Source: Brachypterus glaber (taxonomy: Eukaryota; Arthropoda; Insecta; Coleoptera; Kateretidae). From it: DNA of 64,000 bases. A model generated the notes under the pieces. It was not told the DNA's origin and made no database searches. It worked only from the letters and a program-made list of their open reading frames with translations. This document shows positions 10,601 to 21,027 of the stretch, in pieces (the first letter of the stretch is position 1; each line of letters starts with the position of its first letter). Location: positions 82,072,895-82,136,894 of the forward strand of contig OY294044.1 in the NCBI GenBank assembly GCA_958510825.1. Direction: 5' to 3'. Made by a program: the position numbers and the translations under genes.

Positions 10601-11794
10601 GGTAATTTATCTGACAGTGAAGATATTATTAAAGTTAATAAAGAAGATCTTAAAATAGCAAAATTGGTTTCAATGAAGCTTTCCGAATGTGATTTAAGTG
10701 GAGCTATAAAAATAGCTTGCACAGATGATAACCTTGCTACACCAAGTGAAGAAAATTTAGCTATTATGAGAGATAAACATCCCAGAAGAAGTGAAACCCT
10801 AATTTTACCAACAAATATAAACACCTGTAAGCCGTTACAAGTTAATGAAGAAAATGTTTTGTCTGCCATTAAAAGTTTTTCAAAAGGATCTAGTGCTGGT
10901 ATCGATGGAATTCGTCCACAACATTTAATTGATTTGGTTGACTCAAGAAACGGGGATATTGCCCAAAAATTGCTGCGCGGTTTAACTAAATTCGTAAACA
11001 AAATTCTAAAAGGAGATATACCTGGTTTCATTAAACCAATATTTTTTGGTGCTAATCTTTGTTCCTTAAAAAAGAAGGATGGAGGTTTAAGACCTATTGC
11101 TGTAGGAATAACAGTTCGTAGACTAGTCTCAAAATGTGCCATTGGGGGATCAATTAGATCACGTGCCGTTGACATTTTAAGTCCAACTCAAGTCGGTTTT
11201 GGCATATCAGGAGGAGCAGAAGCAGCTGTACATTCTTTGAGATCTATTATCAACTCCATAAAATCTAATAAGAGAGAAGTTATTCTAAAGGTAGATTTTA
11301 AAAACGCTTTTAATTTAATCAAGAGAGATGTCATATTAGATACTATAAATGAAACGTTTCCAGAATTATCCGAATATGTTTCTGCAAGTTACGGAGAAAT
11401 TTCAAATTTAATCTATGGCGATTCGATAATATTTTCAGAAGAAGGCATACAACAGGGTGACCCTATGGGGTCTTTTTTATTTTGTATGACATCCAAAAGT
11501 CTTTTTTTAAATTTAAAATACGATTTTAATGTATGGTTCCTAGATGACGGAACTCTAGTGGGAAGTCTGGATTCTGTAGCTGAGGACCTCTCTTTTTTAG
11601 AAAAAGAAGGTCCAAAATATGGTCTATACCTGAATAGAAGTAAATGTGAAATTTATAACCTCAACACTGAGCAAGAAAATATTTTCAGCCTCTTTAATGA
11701 TTTGAAACTTGTCTCCGAGGGAAATTTGGATTTACTAGGCGCCCCTATTGGCCCTTATTCGGAAAACATTATTTTACAAAAGAAAATCAATTAA
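10601..11794 (+). CDS. Reverse transcriptase segment of the retrotransposon chimera
   Basis: The open frame continues directly from the TAA at 10598 to the TAA at 11792; the first ATG is at 10664 (numbering from there, 376 aa). Reverse transcriptase motifs are in order: GLRPIAVG followed by RR (motif 2), LKVDFKNAFN with catalytic D211 (motif A), GIQQGDPMGS (motif B), FLDDG with D294 and D295 (motif C), GLYLNRSKCEIY (motif D) and LLGAPIG (motif E). All catalytic aspartates are intact. The RT acts on the element RNA, normally at the nicked target site. A 240-codon frame on the other strand (10453-11175) is a shadow. Confidence 0.85.
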   Translation, partial: GNLSDSEDIIKVNKEDLKIAKLVSMKLSECDLSGAIKIACTDDNLATPSEENLAIMRDKHPRRSETLILPTNINTCKPLQVNEENVLSAIKSFSKGSSAGIDGIRPQHLIDLVDSRNGDIAQKLLRGLTKFVNKILKGDIPGFIKPIFFGANLCSLKKKDGGLRPIAVGITVRRLVSKCAIGGSIRSRAVDILSPTQVGFGISGGAEAAVHSLRSIINSIKSNKREVILKVDFKNAFNLIKRDVILDTINETFPELSEYVSASYGEISNLIYGDSIIFSEEGIQQGDPMGSFLFCMTSKSLFLNLKYDFNVWFLDDGTLVGSLDSVAEDLSFLEKEGPKYGLYLNRSKCEIYNLNTEQENIFSLFNDLKLVSEGNLDLLGAPIGPYSENIILQKKIN

Positions 11795-11803
11795 TTAGAA
11801 TCT

Positions 11804-14149
11804 ATGAGTAAAAGACTACTTTTGTTAGAGCCCCACCAAGCATTTTTTCTTTTAAAAAATTGTATTTCAATTCCAAGACTTCAGTACCTTCTAAGATCAT
11901 CCCCTATCTATAATCACTCTCTTTTAATGCAATTTGATAATACTCTTCGCAAAAATCTTTCTGAAATTACCAATGTTAACTTTTCTGATATTCAGTGGTC
12001 TCAAGCCTCACTTCCCTGTCGACTTGGTGGCCTTGGTCTTCGCCTTTCAAGTGACCTAGCTCTACCAAGCTATATTTCCTCATTTAATTCTTGTCTGAAT
12101 CTCATAAATTCTCAATTAAGAAAATTTAATGACCTCAATTTAAATCTCGTGGATGACGCAATAAATATCTGGAAAATAAAAACCAACGCTGATATTCCTA
12201 CTACATCAAACCAATCTGCTTGGGACACTCCTCTTTTAGAAATAGCATCAAAACAAATAATTGAGTCCGCTTGTACTGAAAAGGATAAATCCCGAATGCA
12301 CGCAGTATGTCAAAAGGAAGCAAGCTACTGGTTGAATACTTTACCATCATCAAATCTGGGTTTACTTTTAAATAGAAACTTACTTAGAATAGCTATTAAT
12401 TTGAGAATGGGATCTACCAAAACTGTTGTCCACCATTTGTGTATTTGTGGTGAAAATGTTGATACATCTGGAACACATGGCCTCTCTTGTAGATATAGCA
12501 AAGGCAGATTATCTAGACACAAAGAAGTAAACAACCTAATAAAGAGAGCCTTAGCTATTATTGATCTACAACCTGTTTTAGAACCTCCAGGTTTAATGGC
12601 ACGAATCGATGGCAAAAGACCAGACGGAATGACTTTGGTTCCATTTAAAAGAGGGAAATGCTTGGTGTGGGACTTTACCTGTGTGGATACTGTGGCTCCC
12701 TCTTATCTTCATATTAACTCTGAAAAGGCTGGCTCTGCTGCAGAACGAGCAGAAAACATTAAGATCAAGAGATACAAATTTTTATCAACAGACTATGAAT
12801 TTGTTCCCATAGCTATTGAAACTTATGGTTCATATGGTCCAATCGCTAAGGCCTTTCTTAAAGACATTTGTAGACGCTTGGTAGATTCCACCGGCAACCC
12901 TTTGGAAGGTCTTTACTTTCTACAACGCATAAGTATGGCAATCCAAAGAGGTAATGCTATAAGTGCCTTGGGAACATTTGATAATGATTCTGAAATGAAC
13001 GATGATAAATTATACAACACCAACAACAGTTTAAATTACAGTGATATTGAGGATAACAGCGAGAAAAACTATATCACAAACAATAAGCCAGAGGTCGGAA
13101 GTCCAGTCAAAACTCTGGGTCTTAAAGGGTTAAAAAATATCGGAAATACCTGTTTCATGAACTCGGTCATTACATGCCTTTCGAACACGAAACTTTTGTT
13201 GGAATACTTAAAGAAGGACAGCTATATGCAGGACATCAACACCAATATATCAGGTATGCATGGAGCTTTAATTAAGACATTTGCCGATGTGATAAAACAG
13301 TTGTGGTCAGAAGATTTATCTGAACGGGTAGTAAACACGGTCTCTTTCAAGAGCCAAATCCAGATTTTCGTCCCCCAATTTACAGACTACAAACAACAGG
13401 ACGCACAAGAATTTCTGCGGTACCTTTTAGAGGGACTTCACGAGGACGTTAACAGGGTAACGGAAAAACCTAAACCTATTTTTACCAAAATAGATGAAAA
13501 ATTAACTGATAATGAAAAATCTGCCGAATCATGGTCCAGATACCTCCGGATGGACGACTCTCGCATTTTGGACCTCTTCGTCGGACAACTGAAATCCACC
13601 CTCAAATGCACCTATTGCAGACATGGTTCCGTCACATTCGAACCATTCTGGGACCTTTCTCTCTCTCTTCCACAACACATCGATCAATTAAGTTTATCAC
13701 ATTGTTTGGAATCCTTCACACGGGAAGAATCGTTGGACGGTGATGAAAAACCTACATGTTCTAAATGCAAAAAGCGCAGAAAATGCACAAAATTCTTTAG
13801 AATTCAAAAATTCCCAAAAATATTAGTAATTCACCTTAAACGCTTCTCCCCGATGACACAGTTTCAAAGTAAGCTCAAAGTCACCGTAGACTTCCCCCTA
13901 GAAGAATTAGATATGAGCAATTATGCAGCAGAGTCCGTTGCACCCTCCAAATACAACTTATACGTCATTTCAAATCACAGTGGTACCACGTATAGCGGAC
14001 ACTACACCGCCTATTGTAAACATCCCTATAATCATACGTGGCACGAATACAACGACTCTAGGGTATCTTCAATTTCACCAACATCCATCGTATCAGGGAA
14101 TGCTTACATATTATTGTACGAACAAGAAAGTCAAAAATCATATACTTGA
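11804..14149 (+). CDS. Endonuclease-USP fusion segment, 781 aa uninterrupted
   Basis: This is in the same frame as the RT segment, separated only by TAA 11792. Residues 1-210 are the RT thumb and linker (an AFFLLKNC...PRL region). Residues 213-229 give a CCHC knuckle (C213, C215, H225, C229), followed by RPDG (D274) and VWDFTCVD (D290), the signature of the restriction-like endonuclease that nicks target DNA. An acidic, Asn-rich linker (about 394-430) joins this to a USP domain at 437-775. USP residues: catalytic C450 in GNTCFMNS, QQDAQEF at 531, zinc-binding C602/C605 and C652/C655, catalytic H733 in SGHYTAYC and N750 in YNDSRV. The His-Asn spacing is as in USP2. The USP should cleave ubiquitin from substrates. 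It is intronless and uninterrupted, unlike the upstream part. Confidence 0.85.
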   Translation: MSKRLLLLEPHQAFFLLKNCISIPRLQYLLRSSPIYNHSLLMQFDNTLRKNLSEITNVNFSDIQWSQASLPCRLGGLGLRLSSDLALPSYISSFNSCLNLINSQLRKFNDLNLNLVDDAINIWKIKTNADIPTTSNQSAWDTPLLEIASKQIIESACTEKDKSRMHAVCQKEASYWLNTLPSSNLGLLLNRNLLRIAINLRMGSTKTVVHHLCICGENVDTSGTHGLSCRYSKGRLSRHKEVNNLIKRALAIIDLQPVLEPPGLMARIDGKRPDGMTLVPFKRGKCLVWDFTCVDTVAPSYLHINSEKAGSAAERAENIKIKRYKFLSTDYEFVPIAIETYGSYGPIAKAFLKDICRRLVDSTGNPLEGLYFLQRISMAIQRGNAISALGTFDNDSEMNDDKLYNTNNSLNYSDIEDNSEKNYITNNKPEVGSPVKTLGLKGLKNIGNTCFMNSVITCLSNTKLLLEYLKKDSYMQDINTNISGMHGALIKTFADVIKQLWSEDLSERVVNTVSFKSQIQIFVPQFTDYKQQDAQEFLRYLLEGLHEDVNRVTEKPKPIFTKIDEKLTDNEKSAESWSRYLRMDDSRILDLFVGQLKSTLKCTYCRHGSVTFEPFWDLSLSLPQHIDQLSLSHCLESFTREESLDGDEKPTCSKCKKRRKCTKFFRIQKFPKILVIHLKRFSPMTQFQSKLKVTVDFPLEELDMSNYAAESVAPSKYNLYVISNHSGTTYSGHYTAYCKHPYNHTWHEYNDSRVSSISPTSIVSGNAYILLYEQESQKSYT
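13117..14149 (+). other. USP2-like catalytic domain (captured host gene)
   Basis: About 340 residues spanning a whole USP fold. Blocks typical of the USP2/USP21 group are seen: GALIKTF, the long QQDAQEFLRYLLEGLHEDVN block, ESWSRYLRMDDS, DLFVGQLKS and FPKILVIHLKRFSPM. Length and order match a complete catalytic core, and the N-terminal regulatory region of a cellular USP2 is absent. The lack of introns, with the AATAAA/A12 end, points to capture of a spliced mRNA. The junction at about 12980-13110 shows no polypyrimidine tract that would mark a spliced exon start. Confidence 0.8.
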
Positions 14150-14302
14150 ATAGTTTATTTATTTCTTTTTTTTTTTTACTTATTTGTTACTATTATTTAA
14201 CTTGATTGTTAATTATTTTTTTTTAATTAATATGTATATTTATATTAATTTTATTGTAAAAAATAGTACTAATAAAACTTTCTTCACTAGAAAAAAAAAA
14301 AA
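14150..14302 (+). other. 3' UTR, poly(A) signal and poly(A) tract of the chimera
   Basis: 141 bp of T-rich sequence follow the stop. AATAAA lies at 14271-14276 and an uninterrupted A12 at 14291-14302, a spacing of 14 nt. A signal at this distance before an encoded A tract is the usual mark of a retrotransposed polyadenylated RNA. Confidence 0.65.
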
Positions 14303-14608
14303 TGATGTTAAGAAAGCTCAAGCTATTGGGTTATTGGAAGCAGGATGTGAGCAAGTAGACTTGGCAAAGTTTAATGATTCGGAGAGTTTTTTTAAGATTG
14401 AAGAAAAAATGGATACAGGAGGAAACGGTTAAAAGGCGTGCAGGCTCGGGAAGAAGGAAGTGAAAATTTACTTAATTATTTAAGAGAACACCTTTTACGA
14501 GACGCGGTAGCCTGCATAAAGGATAAAAATTTTGCTGGATCGAAAACCACCGCCCGCCGCCGCATCGATAATTCCAAGATTCGAAAATTTTATGCATCAA
14601 AAAAAAAC
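14301..14608 (+). pseudogene. Tc1-like transposase, DNA-binding domain remnant
   Basis: From 14301 the frame reads KKAQAIGLLEAG and continues to KMDTGG, a first helix-turn-helix of the Tc1/mariner (IS630) kind. After a +1 shift at about 14410 a second frame gives ENLLNYLREH, RDAV and GSKTTARRRI, the second helix-turn-helix region of Tc1-like transposases of insects. It stops near 14608; the catalytic DDE part is absent. At least one frameshift and the missing C-terminus make it dead. Its start touches the poly(A) of the upstream chimera, so the chimera may have inserted into this element near its transposase start. Confidence 0.75.
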
Positions 14609-15069
14609 CTTTTTTAAACGAAAATCATAATTTTCATCAATTATATATTAAGGAATTCAAAGTTCAAAGTTTTATTTTCCATAAGATTTACTAAATATTG
14701 TGTTTAAATGTTTTATATGATTAAATATTCTAAATGTTTTTTCAGTTTATTATTTATTATATTTGGACCCGGAGTAAACGAAACCATGTCACAAAAACGT
14801 AATTTTTCAGGAAAGCATGTTTTTGATTCTTTTTTAACATTAAATGCATGTTCTAGGGGCTCTCCATTCATTTTACAAAGAAGAAGGAATAATAACATAA
14901 AAATAACCATCTTGCTTCTGCAGATCTGGAACCTCTATATTTGCTAGTTTTCTATTTCTTCCAGCTTCATATACCAGGAGTTACTGTTATACTAATAAAC
15001 TTAAAGAAAAACTGCCAATATGTCAAATTATTCTCTTTCTTAAAATCTTACTTAAACTATAAAATAATT
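14609..15069. other. AT-rich sequence, nothing recognised
   Basis: No gene supported. GGGGCTCTCCATTC at 14857-14870 resembles 45727-45740, suggesting a small shared repeat. Confidence 0.3.
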
Positions 15070-15595
15070 TTTCTATTTTGCGACTCTTATAATCTCATAA
15101 TCACACGCATTTTGCGAGTTCTTATAGGCCCATAAGAGGTCTCTACTTTTTTTTCTTTTGGTTTGGCAACAGACAAAAGTCTATCTCTTGACGTTTGCCG
15201 TGCAATTGTGAATGTCGTTAAAGTTTAATTTTCTACAAAATTTTGTGTTTAGGTTATGTTTACCGTGTTAAAATTGTGACTTGGTTACTTACAGTGGAAA
15301 AGAGAAGAAATGACTATAAAATATATGAAAATAATATTCGTTCTTAGAATTTTAAACATGGCGAAAACTGTAATGCCAATTCGAAACAAAAATCCCTAAA
15401 TCAATCATCAATTTAAATGTAAGTTTTTTAAAATTTTAGAGCAAAATAGAAAAAATTGTATAAAGCACTCGTTTCATAACACGTTTTTAGCGCACTAGTA
15501 CTTTAAAAAACTCACCGCAAGCGGCTCGTTTTCTAAACTTGTACTCGTGCGCTAAAAACGTATGTTATGAAACTAGTACTTTAATATACTATAAT
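15070..15595. mobile_element. TTTCTATTTTGC-ended element, copy 2
   Basis: Same body and accessory block as at 7029-7520 with modest divergence. Here the accessory block carries an extra palindrome: GTTTCATAACACGTTTTTAG at 15471 pairs with CTAAAAACGTATGTTATGAAAC ending near 15572. Confidence 0.7.
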
Positions 15596-15836
15596 AAAAT
15601 TGACATTTTGGCATTTTTAAAACTTGCATTTTTTGTGGGTCCATGTGGGTCCATTTTGTGGGTACATAGTTGATTAGTACAAACAAGAAACCGAAAATAT
15701 TTTTTTTGCACATACGATGTTTCGAAATTTACAGGGCGATATGTGTTTTAGAAATTATCATAAATCAGTTGCCGATGACGTTCACTTTCAGACTAAAGTA
15801 ATTATTTTTTTTTTATTATTATGTATTAAGGGGTAT

Positions 15837-15966
15837 AGTGCCATACAACGCTAGAAAGCCGTAACTCAATTGTCGCAAAGCAGCGTTTTCAAAATATTAC
15901 GAGTTGACGTCAAAACGTCGCTAGGTGACAAATGGAGTTACTGCTTTCTAGCGTAGTAGGGCACAA
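15837..15966. mobile_element. Short foldback element sharing a core with 45516-45643
   Basis: CGCTAGAAAGCCGTAACTC at 15850 pairs with GAGTTACTGCTTTCTAGCG ending near 15954. Its centre, AGCAGCGTTTTCAAAATATT, is identical to the centre of the hairpin at 45516-45643, although the outer arms differ. Confidence 0.65.
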
Positions 15967-17795
15967 AGTGTCACATCGAGACTGACCTCCCCCCCCCCCA
16001 TGTTACATCAGTTTTGTATTTTACATATTTTTGTTACATTTTAGATTAACGTTTGCTTAAAGAAGTACATAAAATAAGGCTTGGCCGCTTTTATTTGTTT
16101 GTTACACATTCTTTTTCTGGGAGGAAGTAAAACAAGTGATGAAGATATGTAATGCTTTGCATTCACTTATATACTATTCACAATGGATAGGAAATTACAT
16201 TTTACCAAATACTTTTTTTATGCAGGTTAAAATGAATGAACTAAAACGCAAAATAAATGGGGACCTGGGACCTTTCGCGTGGCAGCCATTTAAACTGACC
16301 TCTACACCACGAGTAGACTGTTAAAATTTGTTTATAAGGTTTTTAAATATGTATATGTATTTTGGGATGCTGTCATGAAAAAGGCACTTCATGGGCTCAT
16401 TTTTTTTCTACACTGAAATTAATTACTATCATTCAAAGTCTCCAGACTAGCAGAGGTATGAGTAGTTGTCTACATCTAGACAATAGATGGCACACAAGTC
16501 TACATCAATCTAATGACTATACTCCTGGCCTGGATGCTCGTTAAGGTCCCAGCGCCAGGTGTCCCGGTACCGGAAGTGCTGACTCTATAGTAACTTTTCA
16601 TCACTAAAATGTAACTAATCTGAAAATATTAGCCTTCAGAAAACTCTTGCACATTTTCGACGTCAGCTCTCCGACTATTAAATATGCTGTTCTAGCGCTT
16701 ATGCGCTATAAATAGTAAATACCCTATACAGGATGCGACCGCTAGTAAAAAATCAATTTTAATTTTTAAAATACATGAAATTACACATTAACTGTGGGTG
16801 GTTAGACGCCTAGACATATTTTAACAGACACGCGTTTTAGCAATTAATTTATTTCGACCACAATGTGGCGTAGGACCTATAATTTAGATGGATTAATGTT
16901 TATCACACAATTTGGTGGTCTTTTTTGGCAGGAAATATCACATTAAATAAATCTAAAAATTTAACACTTAAACGTTTCGTTGTCGGTTTAAAAACCTCTC
17001 TCCAGTTGAGGCAGTAGTATACAGACACCTCCAGGCAACGCTGTACAAGAAGAATAAGGTGTTAAAATTAGTACAGTTAGTTTAATATTTACAAAAAATC
17101 ATATTTAGAACTCGATAAAAATGTATTTGATATTTAAACAATTGTATCCGTACCCCTTAGTGGGGTAGAACCACCCCTTTTTATAAAAAAATTGACTCCC
17201 CCCCCTATGTAACAAACAGTCACACCCAACACCCCCTCCGGAGGGGGGAGGCCTCCCCATTGTGTAACGCGTAATAATATAAAAATTTTGTTTCGCAATA
17301 AATTTAACTGTATTCTCACTATTGATTCGTTTTACTCGACAAAACAAACATGTACCTAAAATATAGTATAACAAAACCTTAAAAAAAATTTACACGAAAA
17401 AATCACTCAAACTTTAAAAAAATATTCATAATCAATATCACACAGGGAAAAAATACTAGGTACCTCTTTTCACACTGAGTGTCACATATAACACGTATAT
17501 TGTTTATGCACAGGTACACAAAATAGTACACACAATGGTGTTCTGTAAGTACACATTCCGCGCGAAAATGTATCATCGCCGATGATTCATCGGCAAGATC
17601 ACGCAAGAACAGGGCCGTAAGATATTTTTTTAATATCAATGTCAACAGTTTTTTTACTGATTACAATATTATTTTAATATGCATAGTTTCGTCAATTTTT
17701 GTGTGAAAAAGGGAATTATGGGCCACTAAATAGTAATTTATGTTGAAATAAAAATACATCTGCCAAACTTAGGAAAAAAACATTAAATTTATTAA
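15967..17795. other. Unassigned sequence with a repeat half and a C-rich patch
   Basis: 16130-16210 (GAAGATATGTAATGCTTTGC onward) resembles the left end of the element at 49786-50103. 17195-17260 is rich in C and G runs. 16240-16580 is less AT-rich and carries short frames, but no splice sites or domains could be supported. Confidence 0.3.
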
Positions 17796-17925
17796 ATTCC
17801 GTTACGTAACGTTTACCTAGACCCCCCCCCTCCCCCCTGTCACAAACTGTAACAATTTCTCTGACACCTCCAAAAAGTCCAAACCTAGGCGCGTTACGTA
17901 ATATATGGACAGCCCCTTACGTACT
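17796..17925. repeat. GTTACGTAAC-type repeat with C run
   Basis: CCGTTACGTAACG, a C/T run, GTCACAAACTGTAAC and CGCGTTACGTAATATATGG make a small inverted arrangement. Related pieces lie at 3095-3130 and 38308-38360. Confidence 0.45.
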
Positions 17926-20900
17926 TATTTTTTCAATTAAAGTGATAGAACCACACATATTTACATTTTTTTATTAACATGATAAGTTATTAATGTTATC
18001 AGTGATAGATAACATTTGGTACATTGGGGTTTTGCAAGTCGCTTAAGACAAATTCAATCTATGTGCCTCGCGCAATGAATTTCACTTAACGCAATTTCAT
18101 CCGCGAGTTTCTTGTATACCGTTGCCTGGACCTGCCTGTTGTAACGACATAAATCGTCACTTTGTAATATAGCAAGGGTTAATTAAACTATTCGTTTACT
18201 TACGTTATAATTTATGTTTATTTTGTATATAAATAGTTACGTACGTACAGAACTATTTTGTATCTGGGACTATTTTGTAGCAGGAACTGAATTCTAACCA
18301 TATAAGTCTCTATTCCATAGTTCTACCTGAAAATAACATAAAGAAAACATAATTAGAATATGATTTTTAATAATAAAGAATCATATGACTTATTTTTCTA
18401 TAGTGCATTTGTCTATGGACTTACCTGGTTTTTATATGTTTCAGAGTCTATTGAGGGTTGGATTTCACTGGCTTTCATCTGTAGCTTGTTTCTCCTGGAA
18501 AGTTTCATATGCTAATTGCTTCGGGATAATCCAGAATTTGTTGAAAATAGTTTGCTGGAACTGCTCACTTAGATTCAGTATTTTGTTTATACTTAGTTCA
18601 CAGGACACTTAGTATTCTGTTCGTATTTTTATTAGTTTTGCTGATAAACAATAAGTATTGTTTATATTTGTTTCTTAGAGTAATATTTTGAGGTTAGATA
18701 TCACTAATACGGATTTATTAGGAAACATTCTTTTAATTAGTTATTATTTTTGATGTCGTTTCAGTTACCTTTATTAGGAATCCTATACGGTAAAACTGTA
18801 GTTGATAATGACTTGCATAGATGTCGCTAATAGTTCAGAAATAGGATTTTATTTACCTAAAGGGTTCATACCGGTTGATAAGGTCGATTTTCGCTCTTTC
18901 TTGATGAACTCTGTACAATGGTGGTGTCATTTTGACGAGTGTTTATTTTCTGTAATCATCGAAGTAATCCTTCATGTATTTTTATTTAAAGTTAGTGAAA
19001 ATGAATATTTAAACAATGCGGAAGATATTATAACTGTTATTTTATACAATTACGCATTTATAACGTTTCGATGGACATCGAAGACTTAGAATGACACGTA
19101 AGTTGAGTTTTTCTGTTTCTTAGAATATTTCTGAGATATAATTATTGTTTTAGCACCATTAATTAAGCACAATCACTAGACCATTAATTAATTACCATTT
19201 CTATACCATTAATATGGAATTACATTAATTTAAGTTGAAGTTTATTTTGGTATATTTGATATACAAGTTCTCCGCATGGAGTGATGTTCTGTTGGAACAT
19301 GGTTCTGTATTTTTCGGCATAGATAAATTCTATATGACCGTCTAGCAGACAATTTTATATTGGACATAATTTTCAAAAGCATATTTAATCCCGGACAACA
19401 TTTTCAATCGTACATTTTATCCTGGAAGATAATTTTTCCAAAGTAGATGGGACAGCCTATATTTTTTTTTCTTTCATTTGAGAAATGAATTCATCAGCAT
19501 AGGGGAGACTTGCACAGATGAAGACGATGGAATTCATACCTCATGGATTTTGCAGAAACCAGCTAAGTACTCATTCTGAAAACTTTGGAAAGCAATATTT
19601 CATATTTTTAAATTCTTTTATTTCAATATTTTTATAACTGTAAACTTTATCAGATCTGATATAGTATTGATTAATACTATATGCCCTTCTGGCTTTTGTT
19701 CATTTTTAGGTACTTATTTTTTTTAAAACATTTAATCTCATTTATTAATTATTAAATATCATACTTTTGATTAAATGATTTCTAATTTAAGCATGACTTT
19801 TATACACTGCAAGAAATGATTGTTGTTTACATACATTTCTTGGTGCTTGCTGAACTTCATGTTTTCTTTATACATTTAAGTCGAATGATTTCTGAATTTA
19901 GTAATTTTTATTAAGATTTCTTTAATTATATCTTAATATAATTACACATATTTTTTATATATATTAATACATTACTTGATGTGCTTTCATTAAGTTTATT
20001 TATAATAAATTTCTCAAATGAATTATCTTATTTTATTTAGGGGTTATATTTTCTCAAACTGAAAAGCTTAAGTATTTACACTAGGTTGTTACTTACCTAA
20101 AGGAGTAAAAGCTAAAGGAACTGGCGCCCCTAACAACATTAATCAATTCTTTCTATTTTTCCCTTGCCCATACCCATTGCTCCGCTGTCAAAACTAGCCG
20201 TTGGCAGTGAACGTATTAATTACGGTACACTAATATTGGCGCCCAAGAACGTGGTATTTGGATAGATAGAACACTTGTTTTTTTAATTTTACTCCATTTT
20301 TCTCAGTGTATTTTTTATAAAAATCTAAAGCTTATTTTTTTCAGTGTAACTTAAAGTTCATTTTGAGAAAAACTACATATAACTGTTGAATAAAATAATT
20401 TTTGTTGAAAATTAAGTCAAACTAGAGTTAATCTGATAAGATATATCAGATATGTGTTTTTTATGTTTTTTCTGAATTTTATGGAATAACATGGAATAGA
20501 GAAATTTTGGCGTGGGTTCAGTTTTTCTAGAAATTATCTTTTATTCAATAGAAATAAATGGATAATAGGGTATTTATTTATGCGAAGGATATGAATAAAT
20601 ATTAGCTAATTTTGTAGTTTTGGAGACTATTTATAATTATTAATTTGTCCAATTGAGATAAATAATAATTTAGTATTTTTTTTTGACATATTTGGGAAAT
20701 TTTCCAAAGTATGCAAAAACTTTGTTGAGCAGTGTACACAAAAATAGATATTTTCCTACAACCATCTATCAAAACGAAAAATTTCACACGATTTAGAGAG
20801 TAAGAAATAATATCATACATGTGCATGTGTGGAAATGCATAGTTGTCATTTTTTTTTTTTTAATATTTACCATTTTATTAGACTTTGTCCATTACATTTT

Positions 20901-21027
20901 TATGTATCTGGATACAGATTTTTTTTAACTTTTTAACTTTTCTGAATTATAAACCGTTTTAATTTTGATGAGAAAAGATTTAATGAACAAACGAAAAAGA
21001 CCAAGGAAACATGAATTGATTTATTAA
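17926..21027. other. 3.1 kb with no supported gene
   Basis: This is one of the longest stretches in the window without obvious inverted repeats. It holds a TATA-like GTATATAAATAG at 18225 and GGCGCCC words at 20123 and 20236. Frames at 18385-18612 and 18802-19089 have no recognisable domain and ordinary AT-rich codon content. It may be intronic or intergenic host sequence. Confidence 0.3.

Larger units (their letters stand above)
10034..14302 (+). mobile_element. RLE-type retrotransposon fused to a USP deubiquitinase, with poly(A)
   Basis: A single frame runs from ATG 10034 to TGA 14149. The ATG is the first Met after an in-frame TGA at 10013. The frame is interrupted only by TAA at 10598 and TAA at 11792 and is never shifted. 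Domains in order: PHD finger (10097-10255), reverse transcriptase (about 10840-11770), thumb/linker (11804-12400), CCHC knuckle and restriction-like endonuclease (12440-12700), acidic Asn-rich linker (12980-13100), USP catalytic domain (13117-14130). The PHD-RT-endonuclease part fits target-primed retrotransposons with a restriction-like endonuclease; I cannot assign the clade. To my knowledge USP is not a standard retrotransposon domain. A 141 bp 3' UTR with AATAAA and A12 ends the unit. It was probably made by retrotransposition; coding status is uncertain because of the two stops. Confidence 0.8.

Noticed and set aside
10453..11175. 240-codon open frame on the minus strand
   Set aside because: It lies wholly opposite the reverse transcriptase frame, whose motifs are clear; its own translation has no recognisable domain.
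10034..14149. Ciliate-type code in which TAA encodes Gln, removing both internal stops
   Set aside because: The tRNA genes, splice sites, Tc1-like and copia-like remnants and overall layout are those of an animal genome, and only two TAA codons exist in 1,372.
18139..20245. LTR retrotransposon with primer-binding site at GGCGCCC (20123 or 20236)
   Set aside because: No second LTR, no gag-pol frame and no TG...CA-bounded repeat could be found; GGCGCCC words recur in other contexts.
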